A DNA stretch of 64,000 nt from Ruminococcus sp. (lineage in GTDB: Bacteria > Bacillota > Clostridia > Oscillospirales > Acutalibacteraceae): NCBI GenBank assembly GCA_004555265.1, contig SFIQ01000004.1, forward strand, positions 62,001 to 126,000, read 5' to 3'. A program made the translations under genes and the position numbers. Below are positions 57,008 to 64,000 of this stretch, piece by piece. The notes beneath the pieces are model-generated. The model ran no database searches, was not told where the DNA came from, and saw nothing but the letters and a program-made list of their open reading frames with translations. The number at the start of each line of letters is the position of its first letter. Position 1 is the first letter of the stretch.

Positions 57008-58438
57008 ATGAAATACGATGTTGCGGTTGTCGGCGCAGGCGTTGTCGGTGCATTGATTTCCCGCGAGCTGTCGAAGTACGACATTCGTGTGGCTCTGTTG
57101 GAAAAATGCAACGATGTTGCCATGGGCACGACGAAAGCAAACAGCGCGATTGTGCACGGCGGCTTTGATGCGGCAAACGGTACGCTCAAAGCCAAACTCA
57201 ATGTGCGCGGAACGGAATTGATGCCGAAACTGTGTGCGGATATGGCGGTGCCGTATCGAAACAACGGCTCACTTGTGTTGGCGTTTTCCGAAGAGGAAAT
57301 GGAACATGTGCGCACACTGTATGAACGCGGCGTGAAAAACGGCGTGCCGAAACTGTCGGTGCTTGACAAAGCGCAGGTGAAAGCGTTAGAGCCGCATGTC
57401 AGCGACGAGGTCGTCGGTGCGTTGCTTTCCGAAACGGCAGGCATTGTTTGCCCGTATGAATTAACGATTGCGGCAACCGAGGTTGCTGTGACAAATGGTG
57501 TGGAATTTATCCGCAACTGCGCAGTAGAAGCGATAAATGTTACTGCGGACGGGTTTTTGCTTGCAACAACGCAAGGCGAAATATCTGCAAAATATGTAGT
57601 AAATGCCGCGGGAATTCATACAGATGATATTGCCCGTATGATTGGTGATGACAGCATTTCTTTGGTTGCGCGTAAAGGCGAGTATTATCTTTTGGATAAG
57701 TCTTTCGGCTTTATGGCAGACCACACGATTTTCCAATGCCCCAACAAAATGGGCAAAGGTGTTCTCGTCACACCGACTGTGGATGGGAACTTGCTTATCG
57801 GTCCTTCTGCTTTGGATGTGGAGGATAAGGAAGATGTGGATACTACGCCGCAGGGGTTAGAATTTATTGTGGAAAAGGCAAAAAAGAGTGTGCCGACTTT
57901 AAACATTCGCGGCGCGATTACGTCGTTTGCCGGTATGCGTGCACACCCTGTGACCGATGACTTTATTATTGGCTTCTCTGCGAAAAATGATTGCTTCTTG
58001 AATGTGGCTGGTATCGAGTCTCCCGGTCTTTCGGCGGCGCCTGCGATTGCGGAAATGGTCGCGGGATTGCTCAAAGAAAAAGCTGATTGGCAAGAAAAGA
58101 AAGACTGTGTTTTGACGAGAAAAGCGCCTGTGCGCTTCCGCCATATGACGAAATCCGAACGAGAAGCACTGATTGCCAAGAACAAAGCCTACGGCAGAAT
58201 TATTTGCCGCTGTGAAACGATTACAGAGGGCGAAATTCTTGATGCGATACACGCGCCCGCGGGTGCGCGCGATGTGGACGGCGTGAAACGACGCACGCGT
58301 GCGGGTATGGGCAGATGTCAAGGCGGTTTCTGTGGCTCGAAAGTGGTTGAAATTTTATCGCGCGAGTTAAATATGCCGATGAATGAGATTACCAAATTCG
58401 GCGGGAATTCCAAAATTCTGTTTGAGAAAACGAAGTGA
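57008..58438 (+). CDS. FAD-dependent glycerol-3-phosphate dehydrogenase-like oxidoreductase (GlpA type)
   Basis: A 476-residue flavoprotein with the FAD-binding VAVVGAGVVGALISRELSKY near residue 4, AKANSAIVHGGF-like TKANSAIVHGGFDA near residue 41, and a DAO-type core with GIESPGLSAAPAIAEMV near residue 338. The C-terminal BFD-like domain binds iron-sulfur through Cys residues in ICRCETITEGEI and GMGRCQGGFCG. The family includes anaerobic GlpA and related clostridial oxidoreductases. With the next two genes it forms a three-part module seen with glycerol use; glpK is not in this window, so the substrate is inferred. Confidence 0.88.
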   Translation: MKYDVAVVGAGVVGALISRELSKYDIRVALLEKCNDVAMGTTKANSAIVHGGFDAANGTLKAKLNVRGTELMPKLCADMAVPYRNNGSLVLAFSEEEMEHVRTLYERGVKNGVPKLSVLDKAQVKALEPHVSDEVVGALLSETAGIVCPYELTIAATEVAVTNGVEFIRNCAVEAINVTADGFLLATTQGEISAKYVVNAAGIHTDDIARMIGDDSISLVARKGEYYLLDKSFGFMADHTIFQCPNKMGKGVLVTPTVDGNLLIGPSALDVEDKEDVDTTPQGLEFIVEKAKKSVPTLNIRGAITSFAGMRAHPVTDDFIIGFSAKNDCFLNVAGIESPGLSAAPAIAEMVAGLLKEKADWQEKKDCVLTRKAPVRFRHMTKSEREALIAKNKAYGRIICRCETITEGEILDAIHAPAGARDVDGVKRRTRAGMGRCQGGFCGSKVVEILSRELNMPMNEITKFGGNSKILFEKTK

Positions 58439-58448
58439 GGTGTGAACA

Positions 58449-59705
58449 ATGCTCGAATATGATTTAGTTGTGGTCGGCGGCGGCCCTGCCGGTATGGCGG
58501 CGGCGCTCGCGGCGCACGAAGAAGGAATTGAAAAAATTATCGTTTTAGAGCGTGCAGATACGCTCGGCGGCATTTTGGAGCAGTGTATTCACACGGGTTT
58601 CGGGCTCCACTATTTCGGCGAAGAACTGTCCGGTCCCGAATACGCGGGCAGATTTATTGAGGAACTCTACAAAACCGATATTGATGTCAAGGTAGACACC
58701 ATGGTTTTGGATATTTCCGCAGATAATGTTGTAACGGCTGTCAATAACTTTGACGGACTTTTAACCATTCAGGCAAAGGCGATTGTGCTTGCCATGGGAT
58801 GCCGCGAACGTCCGAGAGGGGCACTGTCGATTGCCGGCAGTCGTGCTTCGGGCATTATGACGGCGGGCACCGCACAGAAATATGTAAATTTGGATGGATA
58901 TATGCCCGGCAAAACGGTGGTCATCCTCGGTTCGGGGGACATCGGCTTGATTATGGCACGCCGTATGACCTTAGAGGGTGCAAAGGTAAAAGCCGTTTGC
59001 GAGTTAATGCCGTATTCAGGCGGTTTGACGCGCAATATCGTCCAGTGCTTGGAGGATTTCGGGATTCCGCTTCGCCTTTCCTGCACGGTCGTAGCAACGC
59101 ACGGCAAAGAGCGTTTGGAGGGCGTAACCGTCGCCAATGTGGACGAGCATTTAAAGCCGATTCCCGGTACGGAGGAATATATTCCGTGTGACACCTTAAT
59201 GCTTTCCGTTGGCTTGATTCCCGAAAATGAACTTTCCAAAAACGCGGGCATTCAGCTTGATACCGTGACAAACGGTCCTGTGGTGGATGAATACCGCGAA
59301 ACCTCGCACAAAGGTGTGTTTGCCTGTGGTAATGTGTTGCAGGTGCACGATTTGGTGGACTTCGTAACGGAAGAAAGCAAACTGGCGGGGAAAGGTGCGG
59401 CAAAATTCATTAAAGGCGAAAAGCAAGAGAACGGCGTGGTACATACCAAAGGTGAAAATGGGGTACGCTATATCGTGCCGCAAAATATCAACCGCGCAAC
59501 GGATAACGATGTAAAGTTGTATTTCCGCGTCGGTCGGGTGCTTGAAAATGTTACCCTGACCGTCACCTGCGGCGATGCAGTTTTGCTCTCCAAGAAAAAG
59601 CGTAAGATGACACCCGGCGAAATGGAGTATATTACATTAAAGGCGGAGGTCATTGCCAAATTACCCGCCGACAGCACGCTGGTTGTCAGCACAAAGGAGG
59701 CGTAA
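58449..59705 (+). CDS. FAD/NAD(P)-binding oxidoreductase, partner of the GlpA-like enzyme
   Basis: A 418-residue pyridine nucleotide-disulphide-type flavoprotein. It has LVVVGGGPAGMAAALAAHEEG near residue 5, ALSIAGSRASGIMTAGTAQKYV, the second nucleotide-binding VVILGSGDIGLIMARR near residue 156, and FACGNVLQVHDLVDFVTEE near residue 294. This arrangement matches the NAD(P)/FAD-dependent enzyme that stands next to GlpA-like proteins in Clostridia, probably passing electrons to or from NAD or a thiol. The last 100 residues are not a classic dimerisation domain. It sits 10 bases after the first flavoprotein. Confidence 0.88.
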   Translation: MLEYDLVVVGGGPAGMAAALAAHEEGIEKIIVLERADTLGGILEQCIHTGFGLHYFGEELSGPEYAGRFIEELYKTDIDVKVDTMVLDISADNVVTAVNNFDGLLTIQAKAIVLAMGCRERPRGALSIAGSRASGIMTAGTAQKYVNLDGYMPGKTVVILGSGDIGLIMARRMTLEGAKVKAVCELMPYSGGLTRNIVQCLEDFGIPLRLSCTVVATHGKERLEGVTVANVDEHLKPIPGTEEYIPCDTLMLSVGLIPENELSKNAGIQLDTVTNGPVVDEYRETSHKGVFACGNVLQVHDLVDFVTEESKLAGKGAAKFIKGEKQENGVVHTKGENGVRYIVPQNINRATDNDVKLYFRVGRVLENVTLTVTCGDAVLLSKKKRKMTPGEMEYITLKAEVIAKLPADSTLVVSTKEA

Positions 59706-59708
59706 CGC

Positions 59709-60068
59709 ATGGAAAAAAGAGATTTGATTTGCGTTTCCTGCCCGATAGGTTGCGCAATTACCGTAGAATTGGATGACAACGGACAGGTGATTTCCGTAAC
59801 GGGGAACACCTGCAAGCGCGGCGACAGCTACGCACGCCAGGAATGCACACACCCCGAACGGATGCTGACTTCGACTGTCAAGGTCGAGGGCGGGCGACTG
59901 CCGGTTGTACCCGTGAAATCGAGTGTTCCCGTGCCAAAGGAAATGCTGTTTGACTGTATGTCCGAAATCAACAAGGTTACGGTGAAAGCACCTGTAAAAA
60001 TCGGGGATGTGGTACTCAAAAATATTTTGAATACCGGTGCAGATATCGTCGCAACCAACGAAGTGTAA
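59709..60068 (+). CDS. DUF1667 domain protein
   Basis: A 119-residue protein with Cys-rich N-terminus LICVSCPIGCAITVELDDNG, then GNTCKRGDSYARQECTHPER, then TSTVKVEGGRLPVVPVKSS. The four Cys pattern C-x2-C-x3-C and a later C suggests an iron-sulfur cluster. DUF1667 proteins occur right after GlpA-like and NAD-linked flavoproteins in Clostridia and are thought to be a third subunit. It begins three bases after the previous stop behind AAGGAGG. A hairpin follows. Confidence 0.9.
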   Translation: MEKRDLICVSCPIGCAITVELDDNGQVISVTGNTCKRGDSYARQECTHPERMLTSTVKVEGGRLPVVPVKSSVPVPKEMLFDCMSEINKVTVKAPVKIGDVVLKNILNTGADIVATNEV

Positions 60069-60086
60069 CAAGGGAGAATAAATTGA

Positions 60087-60134
60087 AAAACGGGGGCAGT
60101 CGGCACATATTGGGTGCGCGGCTTCCCCCGTTTT
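60087..60134 (+). terminator. intrinsic terminator after the GlpA/GlpB/DUF1667 module
   Basis: AAAACGGGGG and CCCCCGTTTT form the base of a hairpin whose loop can also pair partly (GTCGGCAC/GTGCGCGGC), followed by TTTTGT. It separates the flavoenzyme module from the peptidase gene. Confidence 0.7.
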
Positions 60135-60155
60135 GTATGTTTAGGAGGATGTGTT

Positions 60156-61097
60156 GTGAAAGAGAAAAGAAAAATGCGGCGTACTCGCGTTGCTTTGTGT
60201 GTGGTATCGGTCTGCTTGCTTTTGTGTGTCTTTGCGGTTTGCGTGCTTTCTTTTCAGTTGAGGCGTGTGAATTTGTTTTCAAAAAACATTACTTTAAGTG
60301 ACACATGGATTTTAAACAGCCGTACGGAAAGTGAAACGGCAGTATTTCAAAATGAATTACCGAGTATGGTATATTCCGAAGAAATTTATATGCAATACGA
60401 TAATATGGTAGATAAATTTTTAGAGTTCGAAAGCGAGCAGGAATCATTGCGGGAGTACATAGATGCATTTCAAAAAGCATTGCGCTGTAAAACGCTTTCT
60501 GTTCCGCATTTGCAACAAGGCGACGCTCTGCCGAACGGTTGTGAGGCGGTCTGCGCAACGATGTTGCTCCAATATAACGGATTTTCTGTTTCCCCGGAAA
60601 CATTTGTAGATGCGTATTTGCCTTGTGAACAGGTTAAAATCCGTTGGGGTTGCCGATACGGTCCGAACCCCGCAAAAGCCTATGCAGGTAACCCGCGTAG
60701 CACAAAGGGCGGGTGGGGCTGTTTTGCGCCGGTGATTACAGATGCTCTAAATGCTTATTTACCGGAAGGGTATTATGCAGTCGATTTGACGGGCAAAAGC
60801 TTGCAGGAATTGTCTGCAAGGTATGTGGCGGCGGATATCCCCGTAGCCGTTTGGGTTACACAGGATATGACGCCGATTGAAAAAGCCTATCAATGGCAGT
60901 CCTATGATAAAACGGAAACCTATCTCTATCCCGTTAACCAGCACTGTATGGTGCTCTGTGGTTTTGATGATGAAAATTACTATTTTTCCGATCCTCTTTC
61001 AGCAGAGTCTACCGTCATTTTTCCAATGAAAACAGCAGAAGAAATTTTTAAATCAATGGGCACACAGGCTGTTGCTATTCTAAAAACCGCAGAATAA
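60156..61097 (+). CDS. C39-like cysteine peptidase, membrane anchored
   Basis: A 313-residue protein with a basic start, one membrane helix near residues 10-32, a linker, and a Peptidase_C39-like papain-fold domain: LQQGDALPNGCEAVCATMLLQY near residue 128 (catalytic Cys in NGCEAV) and VNQHCMVLCGFDDENYYFSDPL near residue 264 (catalytic His, then Asp). The family cleaves peptides or cell-surface targets outside the cell; substrate unknown. GTG 60156 is chosen because TTAGGAGG lies seven bases upstream. Confidence 0.85.
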   Translation: MKEKRKMRRTRVALCVVSVCLLLCVFAVCVLSFQLRRVNLFSKNITLSDTWILNSRTESETAVFQNELPSMVYSEEIYMQYDNMVDKFLEFESEQESLREYIDAFQKALRCKTLSVPHLQQGDALPNGCEAVCATMLLQYNGFSVSPETFVDAYLPCEQVKIRWGCRYGPNPAKAYAGNPRSTKGGWGCFAPVITDALNAYLPEGYYAVDLTGKSLQELSARYVAADIPVAVWVTQDMTPIEKAYQWQSYDKTETYLYPVNQHCMVLCGFDDENYYFSDPLSAESTVIFPMKTAEEIFKSMGTQAVAILKTAE

Positions 61098-61110
61098 ATA
61101 TTCAAAAAAC

Positions 61111-61149
61111 AATACGGGAACAGTCAATGCAGACTGTTCCCGTTTACTA
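61111..61149. terminator. intrinsic terminator between convergent genes
   Basis: CGGGAACAGTC and GACTGTTCCCG form an 11-pair stem with a six-base loop, followed by TTTACTATTT. It ends the peptidase transcript and lies between it and the convergent hydrolase gene. Confidence 0.8.
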
Positions 61150-61163
61150 TTTCCTTTTGAATT

Positions 61164-63170
61164 TTAGAATTCCTCAGCGCGTTTACGGCGAATGCCGATA
61201 CAAAGCGCGCTCACAGCGGCGGCAATCGGTAACAGGGCAAAGGGGAGAACGGTTTTTGCCTTTCCCTGTGTCTTCGGAATATTGTCTTGTGCGGTCGGCG
61301 TGCCGCTTTGCGCGTCGGCAGTTGTTTCCGTATCAGAGTTCGTTGTATTCGTATTTTCGGTGTTTCGCTCTGTTCTGCCTAAGTCCTTGCTTTCGGTAAA
61401 GTCCGCAGCGGTAATTAAATACGAATACTTTGCCGCGTCTGCGTTTGACAGTGGCGTAAAGGTAAAGGTTTTACTTTTTAACTGTGTTTGATTATTAAAC
61501 AGCGTGTAAATTACCGATATATCAAACGGCGTATCGCAATCCACGATTTCGTGGACGGGCAGGGTAATGTATCCTGTTTCGCCTGCGGCAATCCTAGTCA
61601 GCGCATTCGGCTTTATTTCTATATTCGCGCCGTTTACCTGAACAAAGCGAACGGCTATGTCATATTCCGACGACAGATTGCATATCAACAGTTTTTGGTC
61701 TGCCGCGCTGTGATACCCCGGCGCCGTGCTGTCAAAGCGGATATATAGGCTGTCTATGGGGTTTTGCGCGGAATTAAACTGCGGGAACTTGCTGTCTGAA
61801 AAAACATTTTGAATTGCGTCCGTAAAGAAAAAGGCTTTGACAAAATCAACCGTGTACGGGTCAAACACATACATACCGTGGAACTGCCCGTTGACAAACC
61901 AAGTATTATCCGGCAAGTATGCTGTCGTTGCGTCCACATTGCGCTCGGGAGAAATGTGTAAATGCTTGTTGTTTTGGCAAATTGTCCCTTGTGCGGTGTA
62001 GCTTGATGGGAAACGGCCGTCAAACGGTGCGCAGGTTGCGCCGGAGGAGGTAACGGTATCAATAATATAGTCGGAATTGATATTGCTGCCCGTCACATTC
62101 TCGTGTCCGTAATTCGTAATAATCGCAATGTTGGTACCTGCGTTTTGCGCACGGCACAGTCCGTCCGACATATGCTGCATCGCGCCGTAATGGAATGCGT
62201 CCGATGCCGCAATGATTTCGGCATTTTCTATCGGGTCTAACCGTTTTTCTTTGGCTTCTTCATAGACTGCAAGCGGGCAGAAATCCCAAATACTCGGAAT
62301 ATATTTGATGAAATCGACAATATACCGCTCGCAAAGGTCGGTGAGCACCGCATTCAAATTTTCATAGCCGATGTATTTTATCAGCCATTCAAATTCTTCT
62401 TCCGTCCCCATGGCAAGCTCCACAAATTCCAATATGGTTGCATAATTCAAATTCAGCGGATTTCCGCACAAAGGGTCACCGACCATGGTTGTACCGCCGA
62501 TGGCAGGGACATCTAAAATCACTTTGCGTGCGTCGCCCTTCCAGCCGTAATAATAAAGGTAGGAAGCGCCGCATTGTCCGCCGTGACTCAGCCCGAAAAT
62601 ATCGACCTGTTGTGCATCTGTCAAGGCTTTGACTTCCTGTATAAATTCGTCGATTGCCTTTGCATAGGCAATTTGCCCTTTTCGCCAATCAAAATGGAAA
62701 ATAAAAACATTGTCAGCGCCGCGCTCTGCTTCTACCATGGCAACAAGCTCTTTTTCGGCAATTAGGTCTTCCTCGCCGTTTGCGCGAAGCGTAGAAACAC
62801 GCGCTTGCTCTGCAGACTGAATATGCGGAACAACATTGTATTTTGAGGTGCCGTCAGGATTGCAGGCAATCGGCTCTAAGGTTTCCAATAAAATTCCGCC
62901 GAGAATATCCACAAGTTGCGTGGTATCTCCCGCAAAGGTTGCACCGGCAGTCCCCGCAATTTTAGGCAGAGCCTCCACAATACGGTCTTTTACTTTGGAA
63001 AAGTCCAATCCCCAAACCTGTTTGCCTGAGTCCGCATCGTCCAAACGCGGTCCGCTGTACCCTTGTAAAACAATGAAAGGGGTTGTGTCTTTTTCCGCGG
63101 CAAAGGCGGAATAAGGCATAAAGGATACCATCAGTAAGACGACTAAAAAGACCGAAACCACTTTTTTCAT
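61164..63170 (-). CDS. secreted alpha/beta hydrolase with C-terminal anchor-like tail
   Basis: A 668-residue exported protein with a signal peptide (cleavage near AFAAE). The hydrolase core shows FIFHFDWRKGQIAYAKAIDE near residue 152 and the nucleophile elbow DIFGLSHGGQCG near residue 190 (GxSxG), with LCAT/lipase-like layout. Residues about 480-590 look like a beta-sandwich domain. The tail is Thr/Asn/Glu-rich, then IPKTQGKAK, a hydrophobic helix and KRAEEF, resembling a sortase signal but with Gln in place of Gly after Thr. Substrate unknown; an ester lipid or polymer is inferred. Confidence 0.8.
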   Translation of the reverse strand: MKKVVSVFLVVLLMVSFMPYSAFAAEKDTTPFIVLQGYSGPRLDDADSGKQVWGLDFSKVKDRIVEALPKIAGTAGATFAGDTTQLVDILGGILLETLEPIACNPDGTSKYNVVPHIQSAEQARVSTLRANGEEDLIAEKELVAMVEAERGADNVFIFHFDWRKGQIAYAKAIDEFIQEVKALTDAQQVDIFGLSHGGQCGASYLYYYGWKGDARKVILDVPAIGGTTMVGDPLCGNPLNLNYATILEFVELAMGTEEEFEWLIKYIGYENLNAVLTDLCERYIVDFIKYIPSIWDFCPLAVYEEAKEKRLDPIENAEIIAASDAFHYGAMQHMSDGLCRAQNAGTNIAIITNYGHENVTGSNINSDYIIDTVTSSGATCAPFDGRFPSSYTAQGTICQNNKHLHISPERNVDATTAYLPDNTWFVNGQFHGMYVFDPYTVDFVKAFFFTDAIQNVFSDSKFPQFNSAQNPIDSLYIRFDSTAPGYHSAADQKLLICNLSSEYDIAVRFVQVNGANIEIKPNALTRIAAGETGYITLPVHEIVDCDTPFDISVIYTLFNNQTQLKSKTFTFTPLSNADAAKYSYLITAADFTESKDLGRTERNTENTNTTNSDTETTADAQSGTPTAQDNIPKTQGKAKTVLPFALLPIAAAVSALCIGIRRKRAEEF

Positions 63171-63233
63171 TTGTAAAGCCCTCCCTGTTAAAAATGCATA
63201 AAAATATATATTTATTTTTAAAAATACAGTATA

Positions 63234-63262
63234 ATATTACCACATAGAACGCGTGCTGTCAA
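63234..63262 (-). promoter_or_regulatory. sigma-A-type promoter for the secreted hydrolase
   Basis: On the minus strand TTGACA (63262-63257) and TAATAT (63239-63234) are 17 bases apart. The leader of about 60 bases is very AT-rich and has GGGAGGG before the ATG. Confidence 0.7.
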
Positions 63263-63289
63263 TTTACAATGATGTAGGCGGTTGTTGAT

Positions 63290-63318
63290 TTGAAATTCAT
63301 TACAGAATATGCTATAAT
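63290..63318 (+). promoter_or_regulatory. sigma-A-type promoter for the alpha-L-fucosidase gene
   Basis: TTGAAA (63290-63295) and TATAAT (63313-63318) with a 17-base spacer lie 38 bases before the ATG. It is back to back with the hydrolase promoter; the rest of the 186-base gap holds nothing recognised. Confidence 0.7.
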
Positions 63319-63356
63319 ATACAAAAGAATATCATTTTAACAAATGAGGGAAATCT

Positions 63357-64000
63357 ATGGAACAAAGCGTACAGCTTGCGGCAAAGGTTGTGCCTTCACC
63401 GCGGCAGTTAGCATGGCAAAAAATGGAGTTTTATGCCTTTTGCCATTTCGGAATGAATACCTTTACAGGCAAAGAATGGGGCGACGGCACAGCGTCCCCC
63501 GCGTTGTTTCACCCGACGGATTTTGATGCAGACCAATGGGCAAAAGCGGTTAAATCCGCGGGTATGCGCGGGCTGATTTTGACTTGTAAGCATCACGACG
63601 GTTTTTGTCTTTGGCCGAGCAAATATACCGAGTATTCCGTCAAAAACAGTCCGTTTCGCGACGGGCAGGGCGATGTTGTCAAAGAGGTTGCCGAGGCTTG
63701 TAAAAATAACGGGCTGAAATTCGGCGTTTATCTTTCCCCGTGGGACAGACACGAGCAAACCTATGGGCAGGGCGAACCGTATAATACCTATTACAAAAAT
63801 CAACTGCGGGAGTTGCTGACCGAGTACGGCGACCTGTTCTGCATTTGGTTGGACGGCGCTTGCGGTGAGGGCAAAAACGGGAAAGTACAAAAATATGATT
63901 GGCAAGGGTATTATGCGGTAATGCGAGAGTTACAGCCCAATGCCGTGATTTGTATCAGCGGACCGGATGTGCGCTGGATCGGTAACGAGGCGGGTGTTTG
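63357..64000 (+). CDS. alpha-L-fucosidase, GH29 family (partial, N-terminal part)
   Basis: The frame is open from ATG 63357 to the window end (214 codons seen). It has the GH29 start PSPRQLAWQKMEFYAFCHFGMNTFT, GMRGLILTCKHHDGFCLWPS near residue 70, LKFGVYLSPWDRHE near residue 120 and LLTEYGDLFCIWLDGACG near residue 155, where Asp of WLDG is the expected nucleophile. It removes fucose from glycans. There is no signal peptide, so action is probably cytoplasmic on imported sugars. The rest lies beyond the window. Confidence 0.93.
   Translation, partial: MEQSVQLAAKVVPSPRQLAWQKMEFYAFCHFGMNTFTGKEWGDGTASPALFHPTDFDADQWAKAVKSAGMRGLILTCKHHDGFCLWPSKYTEYSVKNSPFRDGQGDVVKEVAEACKNNGLKFGVYLSPWDRHEQTYGQGEPYNTYYKNQLRELLTEYGDLFCIWLDGACGEGKNGKVQKYDWQGYYAVMRELQPNAVICISGPDVRWIGNEAGV

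Noticed and set aside
60083..60301. 72-codon plus-strand frame beginning TTG after DUF1667
   Set aside because: It runs through the terminator hairpin and overlaps the peptidase gene in another frame; no family resemblance.
1..64000. CRISPR arrays, tRNA or rRNA genes, insertion sequences and prophage
   Set aside because: No regularly spaced repeats, no cloverleaf-like sequences and no transposase or phage protein motifs were recognised; very diverged elements could be missed by eye.

Overview
The window comes from an endospore-forming, Gram-positive bacterium of the class Clostridia, most like the Ruminococcaceae/Oscillospiraceae by protein style; this placement is inference. The evidence is direct sporulation content (spoVM, an alpha/beta-type SASP, spoIIID, spoIIGA-sigE, a BofC-like protein), the Firmicutes gene order yicC-remA-gmk-rpoZ-priA-def-fmt-rsmB-rlmN-prpC-prkC-rsgA-thiN-spoVM, AGGAGG-type ribosome binding sites, frequent GTG/TTG starts and sigma-A promoters with 17-base spacers. 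No tRNA, rRNA, CRISPR array, transposase or phage gene was seen. The genes are tightly packed and no gene-free stretch exceeds about 280 bases.

Layout. 1-14234: a housekeeping run for RNA modification, formylmethionine metabolism, replication restart, PASTA kinase/phosphatase signalling and ribosome maturation, ending in two tiny genes (a 51-residue membrane protein and the 28-residue SpoVM). 14244-19756: frameshifted nadE, an AlaA-type aminotransferase, SASP, spoIIID and a polyprenol-type glycosyltransferase. 19841-26614: a divergent ileS, a 41-residue DUF1858-like protein, trmK, a Nif3-like gene, rqcH and a DUF378 protein. 26682-31875, minus strand: metK under a SAM-I riboswitch, ribU under an FMN riboswitch, then manA-ydcF-MFS. 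32154-39319: an aspartate aminotransferase, ispD-ispF, gtrA, an amino-acid ABC transporter, and threonine dehydratase with RidA. 39510-42529: a large six-hairpin-type glycosidase and the BofC-like gene. 42684-53408: a class A penicillin-binding protein followed closely by pyrC-pyrF-carA-carB-pyrK-pyrD-ruvX. 53490-55050: spoIIGA-sigE. 55141-60068: an MBOAT acyltransferase with a short DHHW-like partner, then a GlpA/GlpB/DUF1667 flavoenzyme module. 60156-64000: a C39-type peptidase, a secreted alpha/beta hydrolase with a wall-anchor-like tail, and the start of a GH29 alpha-L-fucosidase.

The most unusual content is (i) a carbamoyl-phosphate synthetase pair inside an otherwise intact pyrimidine cluster in which the CarA glutaminase triad and the metal ligands of both CarB ATP-grasp domains are replaced, with a large part of one ATP-grasp domain deleted, although both frames are open; and (ii) an amino-acid ABC substrate-binding lipoprotein whose usual C-terminal segment lies at its N-terminus, as in a circular permutation. 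Further points are a nadE reading frame broken by a frameshift plus deletion, a DUF1858 protein lacking its first half, a DHHW protein cut to its N-terminal part, and an isoleucyl-tRNA synthetase with altered signature motifs. All homology statements rest on recognition of motifs and remembered family sequences; no search was run.
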